NCBI RefSeq assembly: GCF_004122145.1
Contig: NZ_SBKQ01000020.1
Span: 1 to 45,470 of the forward strand
From: Flavobacterium piscinae
Lineage (GTDB): Bacteria; Bacteroidota; Bacteroidia; Flavobacteriales; Flavobacteriaceae
Length of the DNA stretch: 45,470 bases
Direction of reading: 5' to 3'
The number at the start of each line of letters is the position of its first letter. Position 1 is the stretch's first letter. Under the pieces are notes generated by a model. That model made no database searches. It was not told where the DNA came from and worked only from the letters and a program-made list of their open reading frames with translations. Positions 7,255 to 16,274 of the stretch are shown here, piece after piece. The translations under genes were made by a program, and so were the position numbers.

Positions 7255-8345
7255 GGTTTACACCTTTTAAACAGTTCATCCCACTGAGGCATCACCACCT
7301 CCGGTAAATAGCGTCGTACATTTTGTTTAGCTGCTTTGCCCATAGCTTGGCGAACTTTTTCGTTGTCGATTAAGTGTAAAAGTGCTTCCGCAAATGCAAC
7401 TATATCATTGTTAGGAACAACCAAACCATCTTCCTGATGTGATACGATGTCGGCAGGACCATACGGACAATCATACGTAACACACGGAACACCACACGCC
7501 ATCGCCTCAATCAACACCATGCCAAACCCTTCAAAACGCGAAGACAACACAAATATAGAACTTTCTAAATATTTGGCTTGAATAGCCGCTACGGGTGGAA
7601 AAAATGTAACCGTGTTGTCAACCCCCAACCTACGGGAAAGCTCAACCAAACCATACCGCTCATCAAATTTACCGTAAATTTCCAACTGCCAATCCGGATG
7701 TACCTTTTGCACGTCCACCCAACTTTGTAACAACCGATCATACCCTTTTTGCAATCCCTGTTTACCCACCGCAATCACCTTTTGGGAAGTCAACGTTGAG
7801 GATGCTTCAGGATAAAACGACAAAGGATTGGGGATAACCCGTACATTTCGCATCGGCCATTCCTTAATATTATCCGGTGTCAACACCACAAACTGATCAA
7901 AGGTCTTTCCGAATTGCTGCATCAAAAAAAACTTAACCCCTACCGTTATTTTTTTAAAAAAAGAAGGGCGTTCCCCCAACTCAACCACTTTAGAAACGTG
8001 GCGTTCATAAAACATGGGACAGGGTTTTCGCAACAATAGCGGTAGAAAAAAGCCTTTAAGTCCGTCGTCACAAACCAAAATAACATCGGGTTGAATGGCG
8101 TTTACTTTAGATTTTATACCACTGAGATAACTTTTAAAATAAGCAAACGGATGTCCGCCTACCGCTATATCGTGATAAATAATGGTTGAACTAAACGTAT
8201 AAAAAGGAACTGCTCCCCGGTTATTCAAGGTGAGTATATGCACCTCATACCCCAATTCATCGGCCAGATAGGAGGCTTTAACAGACAAAACCCGTTCGAG
8301 TCCGCCCGGGTCTTTAATCCCATTGGTGATATAGAGTAATTTCAT
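7251..8345 (-). CDS. GT4 family glycosyltransferase, paralogue of its neighbour
   Basis: 364 aa from the ATG at 8343-8345. A TTG two codons upstream is possible but unnecessary. GT-B fold with N-terminal TNGIKDPGGLERVLSVKASY, donor-domain AVGKQGLQKGYDRLL and RFEGFGMVLIEAMACGVP (about residues 269-286, intact E-x7-E). Its stop overlaps the next start as ATGA. N-terminal layout (GG-x-E-[RK]-V, YLADELGYEVHILT) mirrors the downstream GT4, so the pair probably arose by tandem duplication and diverged in donor or linkage. Cytoplasmic or peripheral membrane. Confidence 0.85.
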   Translation of the reverse strand: MKLLYITNGIKDPGGLERVLSVKASYLADELGYEVHILTLNNRGAVPFYTFSSTIIYHDIAVGGHPFAYFKSYLSGIKSKVNAIQPDVILVCDDGLKGFFLPLLLRKPCPMFYERHVSKVVELGERPSFFKKITVGVKFFLMQQFGKTFDQFVVLTPDNIKEWPMRNVRVIPNPLSFYPEASSTLTSQKVIAVGKQGLQKGYDRLLQSWVDVQKVHPDWQLEIYGKFDERYGLVELSRRLGVDNTVTFFPPVAAIQAKYLESSIFVLSSRFEGFGMVLIEAMACGVPCVTYDCPYGPADIVSHQEDGLVVPNNDIVAFAEALLHLIDNEKVRQAMGKAAKQNVRRYLPEVVMPQWDELFKRCKP

Positions 8346-8370
8346 AGTCAATAAAAAGGCCGCTTACACA

Positions 8371-9921
8371 TTATCGTTTTAGTTTTTGGGTAAATTTACC
8401 CAACATGCCTCCAAAAACGGTGAGTAAATACTTCATTTCAGCCGATTGCCTGAAAAATAAATAAATGACCCCATTCGTGACAATCAGGCACAAAAATAGT
8501 TTAAAAATCAACCCAAACAAACCGGTGAACGGAATGAAATAAAAAATTCCGGACAAAAAAGCCAAAATAAAGACCAAAAGAGTAACATAACCCAAGTACT
8601 TGCGAAAATACTCCCCGGCATCTTGCTCCAACGCCAATCGAAACACCACATAAGGATCATACCAAGCATTGGTCACGGCCCGAGCAATGGCAATGGACAA
8701 TAAAATGCCAAACAACCCAAAATAACTGCCTAAAATAAATGACAGTGTCACATTGAGAATCGCAGTACCTATTACCAACCAACGCCCTTGCTTAAACAAA
8801 CCAAATGTCCCTTTAAAAGTCCAAACGGCATTTTGCATCCCGACCATATAAAAATTCAAAGCCAACACACAAACAACGGGAAAAGAAAGCACATAACCTT
8901 CGCCTATCCATACCGTGATAAAATCATTTACCAATAAAATGATACAAACCGAAGCCAAACCATATACCCAAAAGTTGGCAAAATTAACTAGGGTAAATAT
9001 TTGTCGCTTTTTTTCTAAGGTTTCTTTTACATTCACGTTGGCAATACTTCCCGTTAAATTGGCAAATACTTGCATGATTAAACCAGAGGCCAATCCAATC
9101 AGTAACGTATAGTTGGATAATAAACCCACCGATTTTAATCCGGAAAAATAATTCAACACAATATTGCTGGTGTTGTTCACCAAAAGCCCTCCAATTTTGA
9201 CCAAGGCAGTGGACTTTAAATTAGTCCAAATTTGATCTTTCACTTCTTGTTCGATCAAAACATTTTTGTACTGACTTAAAAAAGGATAATGCTTTTTAAC
9301 TAGTTGAGACAAGTATAAATTTCCTCCTAACTGGCATACCAACTGAATAGAAAGATAGAGCAAAAAGTTTTGAAACAAAACCAGAGACAATATCTGTAAA
9401 CTATTCTGAATGAGAAAAATAACAATGTTTCGCTTAGAGATAACATAACTCTTTTGGTCAGCCTGAAACAAACTGATTTTATAATAAAAAAAGTAGGAAG
9501 CAACCGTATTGAATAAAAACAGCAAATAAATGATTTGTAAATCAGCAGCCAATTGGGGGGGTGGATGATTGACAATCTGCGAGAGAAACGGCAAAATACA
9601 AAGTCCTAAAACAGCCACAATACCGGCAATAACAAGGTATATTTTTTTAAAATACCGAATCAAGGCCGCTATCTTTTCCTCATTTCGATCGGCCAAGGGT
9701 TTATACAAGGCATATAAAATAGCACTGGTTATACCCAACTCTGCCAACGACAACATCGTTAAAATACTGGTAAACAAACCATTTACCCCTAAATACTCAA
9801 TAGCAAGGTACTGGATAAAAATGGTTCTGCTCACAAATCCCAACACCATTTGGGTGCCTTGCGTCAGCAAACCAAAAGAAATGTTTTTAACAGAGTTACT
9901 TATACGGGAATTGTTGTTCAT
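8371..9921 (-). CDS. Wzx-type oligosaccharide flippase
   Basis: 516 aa polytopic membrane protein with about 12-14 hydrophobic segments. The N-terminal region NISFGLLTQGTQMVLGFVSR, and then FIQYLAIEYLGVNGLFTSIL (about residues 33-52), are typical of polysaccharide-specific transporters of the MOP superfamily. It should flip the undecaprenyl-linked repeat unit across the inner membrane. A perfect -7 promoter box lies about 35 bp upstream (9956-9963), so it may have its own promoter inside the cluster. It is the only flippase seen. Confidence 0.9.
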   Translation of the reverse strand: MNNNSRISNSVKNISFGLLTQGTQMVLGFVSRTIFIQYLAIEYLGVNGLFTSILTMLSLAELGITSAILYALYKPLADRNEEKIAALIRYFKKIYLVIAGIVAVLGLCILPFLSQIVNHPPPQLAADLQIIYLLFLFNTVASYFFYYKISLFQADQKSYVISKRNIVIFLIQNSLQILSLVLFQNFLLYLSIQLVCQLGGNLYLSQLVKKHYPFLSQYKNVLIEQEVKDQIWTNLKSTALVKIGGLLVNNTSNIVLNYFSGLKSVGLLSNYTLLIGLASGLIMQVFANLTGSIANVNVKETLEKKRQIFTLVNFANFWVYGLASVCIILLVNDFITVWIGEGYVLSFPVVCVLALNFYMVGMQNAVWTFKGTFGLFKQGRWLVIGTAILNVTLSFILGSYFGLFGILLSIAIARAVTNAWYDPYVVFRLALEQDAGEYFRKYLGYVTLLVFILAFLSGIFYFIPFTGLFGLIFKLFLCLIVTNGVIYLFFRQSAEMKYLLTVFGGMLGKFTQKLKR

Positions 9922-9955
9922 GTATTGAATTTGCCCTTTTCATTTAATCTGGAAG

Positions 9956-9963
9956 CAAATATA
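9956..9963 (-). promoter_or_regulatory. -7 promoter box upstream of the flippase gene
   Basis: The reverse strand reads TATATTTG, an exact match to the Bacteroidota -7 consensus TAnnTTTG, 35 bp before the flippase start codon. No clear TTG -33 box is seen at the expected distance. The 96-bp gap around it is one of the largest within the cluster, fitting an internal promoter. Confidence 0.45.
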
Positions 9964-10017
9964 AACTATTGTATTTACATAAAAAGAGTCTCAAGTGAGG
10001 GAAATTAAAGAATGAGA

Positions 10018-11406
10018 TTACCGCTTCACAAACTTTACTTGCTCAACACCTTCTCCATGATCAACACGTAAAAAGTAAACCCCTTTGGACAAATGACTGA
10101 CCGAAATGGAAATTTCATTTTGAGTAAATTGATTTTCGAGTACTAACTGTCCTAAACTGTTGTAAATAAATAGTTTGTTTACTTCTGTGGTGGTATTTTT
10201 TAATGAAATCGTGAGTTGATCTACAACAGGATTCGGATAAATGAGCAGGTCACTTTTTCTATCATCATTTATCGATAAAAGGCACGGCTCTCCATAGGGC
10301 GTAGGCGAAGTAATATAAACTGTTTGATTGGTGTCATAGTCAATAGTAGACCCCCAATTATAGAGTTGTCCATCGCTATTATAAGCATAAAACATATTTC
10401 CACTTAGTCCAATATCAACCCAGTTAGTCTGAATTCCTAATAGTTGAGGTGAATACTGACTACCACTCAATCCTAAACCCAAAACACCTAACCAATTTTC
10501 TCCCCAAAGCCAAACTGTTCCATCTGATTTTAAACCAATAACATTTCTTTCTGCACTCCGTACTTTAATCCAATCAGCTTCCGTTCCAACTTGAACAGGA
10601 CCGTGTTCATAATCATTTGTATCCGGTAAACCATTTCCATAAAAACCTGAATAATAAGAAGTAGGATTTTGTCCCCAAGCCCATAAGGTTCCATCACTTT
10701 TTAAAGCAAAATAGGGACCGTATGTACAATAAACATCTATCCAATCTGTGTCTGTACCAACTTGTTGGGGAATTGTACCATTCGAATTAAAATCAAATGA
10801 ATAAAATGCCGCTGTTCCCCATGCCCATAATGTCCCATCGCTTTTAATGGCTAAACTACCATTAGATGAACAAAACACTTTTGACCAATCAGAATCAACC
10901 CCAACCTGTGTTGGAATAAGAATTTGACCTACGGTACTGTTTAAACCCAATTGATGGACGTCATTTCTTCCCCATGCCCACAGGGTTCCATCAACTTTAA
11001 TTCCTAAAGAATGAGCCCCATTTCCTGCAACTTCAATCCAATGTTCTGTGCTTACCAATATTGGCGATGTGTAGTAGTTGTTAGTGCCACTTGTTCCATT
11101 ACCCAGTTGACCTTGTGTTGCATTTCCCCAACCCCACAATTCTCCGTTATTTTTTATAAATAAACGATGACTAGCTGCACTGTATTTTTGTGACCAATCA
11201 GAATCAGTCCCAATTTGATTAAATGGCAAAAAAACGATTGGGCTACCCAAAGGAAAACCAAAACCCGTAAATGAATTTGCATATCCCCAATACCACAAAG
11301 TCCCATCCGACAAAACGGTATAACCGGGGTGGCGTAACGACCCAAAACATTGTCCTTGGCTATAACTGTAAATAAATAAAAAAAGGTAAAGTAATTTTCT
11401 TTTCAT
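10018..11406 (-). CDS. Secreted RCC1-repeat protein with T9SS type A sorting tail
   Basis: 462 aa. A signal peptide (about residues 1-18) is followed by seven RCC1-like blades, each marked by a DGTLWAWG-type motif (variants LWYWG, LWGWG, LWAWG, VWLWG, LYNWG). They probably form a seven-bladed beta-propeller. The last 75 residues match a T9SS type A C-terminal domain: LLIYPNPVVDQLTIS, then NSLGQLVLE, and the ending SKGVYFLRVDHGEGVEQVKF. The protein should cross the outer membrane and be anchored or released. It sits inside the polysaccharide operon between the flippase and GH88/105 genes, so a role in binding or organising the polymer at the surface is possible but only inferred from position. 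Confidence 0.85.
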   Translation of the reverse strand: MKRKLLYLFLFIYSYSQGQCFGSLRHPGYTVLSDGTLWYWGYANSFTGFGFPLGSPIVFLPFNQIGTDSDWSQKYSAASHRLFIKNNGELWGWGNATQGQLGNGTSGTNNYYTSPILVSTEHWIEVAGNGAHSLGIKVDGTLWAWGRNDVHQLGLNSTVGQILIPTQVGVDSDWSKVFCSSNGSLAIKSDGTLWAWGTAAFYSFDFNSNGTIPQQVGTDTDWIDVYCTYGPYFALKSDGTLWAWGQNPTSYYSGFYGNGLPDTNDYEHGPVQVGTEADWIKVRSAERNVIGLKSDGTVWLWGENWLGVLGLGLSGSQYSPQLLGIQTNWVDIGLSGNMFYAYNSDGQLYNWGSTIDYDTNQTVYITSPTPYGEPCLLSINDDRKSDLLIYPNPVVDQLTISLKNTTTEVNKLFIYNSLGQLVLENQFTQNEISISVSHLSKGVYFLRVDHGEGVEQVKFVKR

Positions 11407-11484
11407 GTAGCAGAAATTAATTTCCGTACTAAGTTAAGAAAAATTTTGTCAGAAAAAAAAGATTAATGTTAAAGAAAGTTCATT

Positions 11485-12648
11485 TTATCGTAAAGTGGAG
11501 ACAGTCCGCAATGCAAAACCCTGCGTAAACGGTAAAATGTCAAATTCCTGCGAGTGAATCCCAATCGCTTTCGTATCACCTTGCGAAAAATCAATCGCTC
11601 CGTCACGACGGGTGACTTTCATCAGATAGTGTAAAGCCTTTTCAGTTGATTGCTTACAAGCTGTTTCAAGGGACGGAAGGATAGCCGCATTCGTTAAAAA
11701 CCAAGCCAACGTAGCCGCAGTAGAGGAATCACTGCGAGAACTGTCTTGTAGGATGAGCCACCCCCAACTGCCATTGTCGCGTTGAAAACGCATCGCCATA
11801 CGAGCAAATTGTTCCACCCATTGGGTCATTTCCTGCTTTTTAGGATGGGAATCGTCCAAAGCTCGCCACGCATCAATCAAACCAATGGCATACCAGCCCA
11901 ACCCTCTTCCCCAACCGAAAAGACCAACGGGAAGTTTCGTTTGGGTAGCATACGTATGACAAGGAATAAATTGATTCGGATACAGGCCATACCTATTGAA
12001 CTCCTCAATTTGAGCAATTGCCAAATCAACAGCTTCAGGCACCTTGAACTTTTGACCATACTCAATTAAAAAAGGACAAATAAATCCTAAGGTATCCACA
12101 TAGCGGAATTTTTGGGTATGTCGTTTATAAGTTACGGTAGTATGTTCGCCTTTCAGTTCTTTGATTAAATGCCACAAGCTGTCATAAGCCGGTTGAAGTT
12201 GTTGATGTTCCAACCAAGGCGTTTGAATAAAGGCATAGCCTAAAATGACCCCATCGCTTTCCGTAATGGGATTTACCCAGTTGCCATCCGACTTAATTTT
12301 TCGGTTTACATACGCATCTACCTGATCCTTTATCTTTTCATTTTTGGTTTGAGCGTACGAAGCCGTTAATCCTAAAACCAAAGCTGCTTCTTGCCAATGT
12401 TGAATAGCATCGCGTTTATAATTGCCCCGTAACAAATCTATGATAATTAACCGACTGTTATCCGTCAATTTGATGGTAGGTGTTTTTTTTAACCACTGTT
12501 GCGACTTTTGAGTCACGACTGATTGCCATTGCTTGATATCGGTAACTTGACCAATTTTAATACGACTTTGCCAAGTATTGAATTGCGGTATCCAATCAAT
12601 AAGCAATACTAAAAGAACAAGTAATAGAAGGACGAGAATAAAAATCAT
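11485..12648 (-). CDS. GH88/GH105-type unsaturated uronyl hydrolase-like protein
   Basis: 387 aa. An N-terminal hydrophobic anchor (about residues 2-17) precedes an (alpha/alpha)6-barrel domain. Family marks are RYVDTLGFICPFL (about 181-193, with the Asp that corresponds to a catalytic residue in YteR/GH105 enzymes), FGWGRGLGWYAIGLIDAWR (about 241-259) and QDSSRSDSSTAATLAWFL near the C-terminus. These families remove delta-4,5-unsaturated glucuronyl or galacturonyl residues left by polysaccharide lyases. Located in a biosynthetic operon that makes UDP-uronic acids, it may trim or recycle the cell's own polymer, but a structural or altered activity is equally possible. Confidence 0.75.
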   Translation of the reverse strand: MIFILVLLLLVLLVLLIDWIPQFNTWQSRIKIGQVTDIKQWQSVVTQKSQQWLKKTPTIKLTDNSRLIIIDLLRGNYKRDAIQHWQEAALVLGLTASYAQTKNEKIKDQVDAYVNRKIKSDGNWVNPITESDGVILGYAFIQTPWLEHQQLQPAYDSLWHLIKELKGEHTTVTYKRHTQKFRYVDTLGFICPFLIEYGQKFKVPEAVDLAIAQIEEFNRYGLYPNQFIPCHTYATQTKLPVGLFGWGRGLGWYAIGLIDAWRALDDSHPKKQEMTQWVEQFARMAMRFQRDNGSWGWLILQDSSRSDSSTAATLAWFLTNAAILPSLETACKQSTEKALHYLMKVTRRDGAIDFSQGDTKAIGIHSQEFDILPFTQGFALRTVSTLR

Positions 12649-12675
12649 GGCTTTCTGTTTAAGTTTGAAAATCTT

Positions 12676-13635
12676 CTACTCAGAACTGGTTTTCTCAGGT
12701 TGACTTTCGGATAATAATATATTTTTTATTTCAAATTCAGAGGTGATTTTTTGCTGAACTAATTGATTAAAAAAGGAGGAAAATTTTCTCGCTCCTTTGT
12801 AATTCAAATGATCAAAATCGCCAAATTCTTCATTAGATAAAGGAAAATCAATACAATCCAAAAAAGGGACCGTGCTAAAATGCTTTTTTCGGATAGAATC
12901 AAATGCCTTTTCGTCATACGTTTCGCTCAAGACAGTATGCACAGGGGTTCGGTAGAACAGGAGTTGGATGTTGTGTTCCTTACACCAATGGACTATTTTC
13001 TTTAAATAGGTAAGGTTGATTTCAGAAATGCCTTTCCCTCGCTCTTTTACAATAGTTTGCACGTAATTGACTTGAATCAGCGAATCCGTTTTTTGACGTT
13101 TCAAATACAGGTAATCACCCCAATAAATTTCCGGACGTATTTTTCCTTTGTATTTAACTAAGTCAACCAAATTATTCTTTAAAAGCAATTGTTCCGATTG
13201 CAACACTGCTTTGGGGTTATGCTTCCACAATAGCTTTTTCTCTTTCCAATCCATGGCGAAGAAATAGGCCGGATATTTATCATTAATATACACCGCATCA
13301 AACGTCCATTCGTCCATCTTTTGCTCCAATTGATTGTTGGAAAACGACAAATAAACAGTCTTAATTTTCGGATTGACTTCTATTAGTTTTTTGAGTTTGG
13401 TATAAGTATAAAAATAAGCTTCTCCACCTTGACTGAAATTTTTGGTATGGGCTATCAAACTATCGTTTAAACCACATTCCGGTTGCGAATGTCCCAAAAT
13501 AATATGCTCTACAGAAGCATCTAACTTATAGCGATTCGGGTTTTGTTTTTGCCTTACAATAATAGTACGAATTCCTACTACCACTAAAAGTAGAAGAACA
13601 ATGAAAGCGGTACATTTCAGTAGAAAACTTTTCAT
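12676..13635 (-). CDS. SGNH-like partner of MBOAT acyltransferase (AlgJ/AlgX-like role)
   Basis: 319 aa with one N-terminal membrane segment (about residues 7-24) and a periplasmic domain. LGHSQPECGLND (about 46-57) resembles the nucleophile block of SGNH hydrolases. FGDFDHLNYKGARKF (about 270-284) resembles the C-terminal D-x-x-H block. It is encoded 3 bp downstream of the MBOAT gene stop codon, an arrangement seen in polysaccharide O-acetylation systems where an AlgI-like channel passes the acyl group to a periplasmic SGNH-like transferase. The assignment rests on motifs and context. It has no clear relative among named proteins that I can identify. Confidence 0.6.
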   Translation of the reverse strand: MKSFLLKCTAFIVLLLLVVVGIRTIIVRQKQNPNRYKLDASVEHIILGHSQPECGLNDSLIAHTKNFSQGGEAYFYTYTKLKKLIEVNPKIKTVYLSFSNNQLEQKMDEWTFDAVYINDKYPAYFFAMDWKEKKLLWKHNPKAVLQSEQLLLKNNLVDLVKYKGKIRPEIYWGDYLYLKRQKTDSLIQVNYVQTIVKERGKGISEINLTYLKKIVHWCKEHNIQLLFYRTPVHTVLSETYDEKAFDSIRKKHFSTVPFLDCIDFPLSNEEFGDFDHLNYKGARKFSSFFNQLVQQKITSEFEIKNILLSESQPEKTSSE

Positions 13636-13638
13636 GTT

Positions 13639-15075
13639 TTAAAATTGAAAATAAATAAACTCTTGTTCTTTGCCCATAAAAAAGAAAATCAAAAAGACAA
13701 TCACATAATAAAACCCCCATCGCAAGGGTCGTTTCCATCGGGAGCCGAGGGCTTCAAGAGCATACGCTTCGCCCCTTCCCATCCATTCTACCGTCATAAA
13801 AAAGGCCAATAAACCAAAAACGGAAAGCGGTAAAATAGTTGGAATACTCAACAAACTCGGCGTAAAAATGCCTTGAATATAACTCAACGCATGCGAAATG
13901 TTATCGGCACGAAAGAAAATCCAGGCCAAAACTGTCAGTGAAAAAGTCAATAAAATAGATAAAAACTCCCGGCCGGAAGGCAACAATTTACCCAACGCCA
14001 CCACCTCCAAATTGTTTCGGTTGTTGTTGGTGAGCAACAAGGGTAAAAAATACAATGCGTTTAAAAAACCCCAGGCAATAAACGTCCAATTAGCTCCATG
14101 CCAAAAACCACTCACTAAAAAAATAATAAAGGTGTTTCTAATTTTCATGTTCATCCCTCCCTTACTTCCGCCTAACGGAATGTAGAGATAATCCCGAAAC
14201 CAAGTGGAAAGCGAAATATGCCAACGCCGCCAAAACTCGGCAATGTCCCTGGAAAAATAGGGAAAGGCAAAATTACGCATCAAATCAAAACCAAACAACC
14301 GCGAAGTCCCAATGGCAATATCCGAATACCCGGAAAAATCACCATAAATTTGAAACGTAAAAAACAAAGCCCCCAACACCAACGTACTACCGGAATGAGA
14401 ATCAGAGTTGTTAAATACCATATTCGCATACTCGGCACAATTGTCGGCAATCACAATTTTCTTGAATAATCCCCATAAAATTTGACGTAAACCATCCACA
14501 GCCAACGTATAATTAAAAACTCGTTTTGAATAAAATTGGGGTAAAAGATGGGTTGCCCGCTCAATCGGACCCGCCACCAATTGCGGAAAGAAACTCACAA
14601 AAGCAGCAAAAGCAACAAAATCTTGAGTGGGCTCTAATTTACGTCGGTACACATCAATCGAATAACTTAAAGTTTGAAAAGTGTAAAAACTGATTCCCAC
14701 CGGAAGAATAATGTCAAGCAAACCGGCTTGAATAGGCATACCAAAAAAGGTAAAAGCAGTGATGAAATTATCCAAAAAGAAATTGTAATACTTAAAAAAA
14801 CCAAGAAATCCAAGATTAACGAGGATACTAATCCAAAGTAAAACTTTTCGTTTGTTTAGATTTTCTTGCTTCAACAAACCAATCCCCACCAAATAATCGA
14901 CCAAAGTACTAAAGAGAATTAAAGACAAAAAGCGGGTATCCCACCAGCCATAAAAAACATAACTGGCAACAACTATCAATAAATTCTGCAATTTTAAATT
15001 CCGATTGGTAGCAAACCAATACAAAACAAATACAATTGGTAAAAAAAGAGCAAAATCGATGGAATTGAATAGCAT
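13639..15075 (-). CDS. MBOAT family O-acyltransferase (AlgI-like)
   Basis: 478 aa polytopic membrane protein. Family signatures are FFPQLVAGPIERATHLLPQF (about residues 160-179), RDIAEFWRRWHISLSTWFRD (about 280-299) and SGFWHGANWTFIAWG (about 323-337), whose His is the catalytic residue of MBOAT enzymes. AlgI-type members move acetyl groups from a cytoplasmic donor across the membrane for O-acetylation of an exported polysaccharide. It is followed at once by its likely periplasmic partner (12676-13635) and preceded 5 bp away by a GT4. Confidence 0.9.
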   Translation of the reverse strand: MLFNSIDFALFLPIVFVLYWFATNRNLKLQNLLIVVASYVFYGWWDTRFLSLILFSTLVDYLVGIGLLKQENLNKRKVLLWISILVNLGFLGFFKYYNFFLDNFITAFTFFGMPIQAGLLDIILPVGISFYTFQTLSYSIDVYRRKLEPTQDFVAFAAFVSFFPQLVAGPIERATHLLPQFYSKRVFNYTLAVDGLRQILWGLFKKIVIADNCAEYANMVFNNSDSHSGSTLVLGALFFTFQIYGDFSGYSDIAIGTSRLFGFDLMRNFAFPYFSRDIAEFWRRWHISLSTWFRDYLYIPLGGSKGGMNMKIRNTFIIFLVSGFWHGANWTFIAWGFLNALYFLPLLLTNNNRNNLEVVALGKLLPSGREFLSILLTFSLTVLAWIFFRADNISHALSYIQGIFTPSLLSIPTILPLSVFGLLAFFMTVEWMGRGEAYALEALGSRWKRPLRWGFYYVIVFLIFFFMGKEQEFIYFQF

Positions 15076-15080
15076 ACGTT

Positions 15081-16274
15081 TTAATTTTCAATTATATCAT
15101 AAAGAATTTTTAGTTCTTTGGTGTTGTTAATTTGAGAAGAACTCAACGTATCTTTTAGTTTTTCCCTAATCTCTTCATTATCTAGCAATTGTTGAATCCC
15201 TGCAGCAATTGCTTCAGCAGTTAAATCTACAATATACCCGTTTTCAAGATGTTTAAGTTGATCGTTCACCGTTGGAAAATTAGTAGCTAAAATTACTTTT
15301 TGTAAAATTTTAGCCTCTTCAGTAGCCCGTGATTTACCTTCAAATCGTGAGGTTTGTGCATAAAGAGTTGCCTTTAGTAAATACGGATAAGGGTTTTCTT
15401 TTTGCCCGATAAGAAAGAAGTGTTGATGTAAATGCAAATCGTCAATTTGCTGTTGCAATTCGTTTCGCAAAGAACCTTCTCCCAAAACATACCACTTGAT
15501 AGCATATCCTTTGCTAACCAAAATAGAACAAGCGGCAATGGCTAAATCAAACCCTTTTTGAGGATACAAACGCCCTACAGAGACAATCGTAGTACCGGAA
15601 AAATCCTCCGCTATCGGTTCGTCCGCCATCACTTTAATTGTATCCAACGAAAAAACACTTTGCATCGTACCAATTTGAATGGGAAGGTCTGAAAAATGAT
15701 GATGCAATATGGCTTCACAAGATTTAGAAACCGTTAACAAAGCCGTTAATTGTTTAAAATAAGGACGATCCAACTTGGGGTCCATCCCCAACTTATCGTA
15801 ATCATTCCTTATAAAGGCAATTTTCTTAGTTGCAGTGACTTTATCTACATTATAACAATTGGGTATATTTTCAAGATAACTGATGGCCACATCATACCGG
15901 TTAGGGAGCTTCGGTAAACAAAGTCGTAAGGCTCGCCAAAGCTTTTGGTCTTTGATGGTTGGCACGGGTTCATGGCGAACATAAAAAAAATAAAATAAAC
16001 GGGCCAATAGGATATCCGGTCTAAACCCCTTGATACTTTTATACAAAACCTGTTTAAAAGGCATATCAAAAAAAACGATCTCTTTTGGCGAAGGCAAAAT
16101 GCGAACAGAAGGAGGCACTTTATGTAAAAAAACACCTTCGTATTTCATCAATAATAAATCTACCTCAAAACGGGTGTAATCAAAAACATGCAGGAGTGAA
16201 ATCAATGCATTTTCTGCCCCTCCGCAATGCAAGTTATTAATTATAAAAAGTATTTTCTTTTTCTGATTAGCCAT
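15081..16274 (-). CDS. GT4 family glycosyltransferase
   Basis: 397 aa, GT-B fold. N-terminal KKILFIINNLHCGGAENALI gives the glycine loop, then VSVGRLYPQKGFDLAIAAC, then RFEGKSRATEEAKILQK (about residues 310-326). This belongs to the GT4 subgroup with EGKS-x-A-x-[DE]-E instead of the common EGF motif. It overlaps the upstream gene by 8 bp. It is a clear sister of the product of 16267-17457 (same motifs, same VSKSCEAIL/VSPECVTDL block), so a tandem duplication. Probably adds consecutive sugars in the repeat unit. Confidence 0.85.
   Translation of the reverse strand: MANQKKKILFIINNLHCGGAENALISLLHVFDYTRFEVDLLLMKYEGVFLHKVPPSVRILPSPKEIVFFDMPFKQVLYKSIKGFRPDILLARLFYFFYVRHEPVPTIKDQKLWRALRLCLPKLPNRYDVAISYLENIPNCYNVDKVTATKKIAFIRNDYDKLGMDPKLDRPYFKQLTALLTVSKSCEAILHHHFSDLPIQIGTMQSVFSLDTIKVMADEPIAEDFSGTTIVSVGRLYPQKGFDLAIAACSILVSKGYAIKWYVLGEGSLRNELQQQIDDLHLHQHFFLIGQKENPYPYLLKATLYAQTSRFEGKSRATEEAKILQKVILATNFPTVNDQLKHLENGYIVDLTAEAIAAGIQQLLDNEEIREKLKDTLSSSQINNTKELKILYDIIEN

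Noticed and set aside
10018..11406. Lipoprotein signal (QGQC) on the RCC1 protein
   Set aside because: The residues before Cys do not fit a lipobox, and the C-terminal T9SS tail explains sorting.
11782..12069. Small plus-strand frames inside the polysaccharide genes (such as this one)
   Set aside because: They lie antisense to confidently assigned genes and code no recognisable protein.
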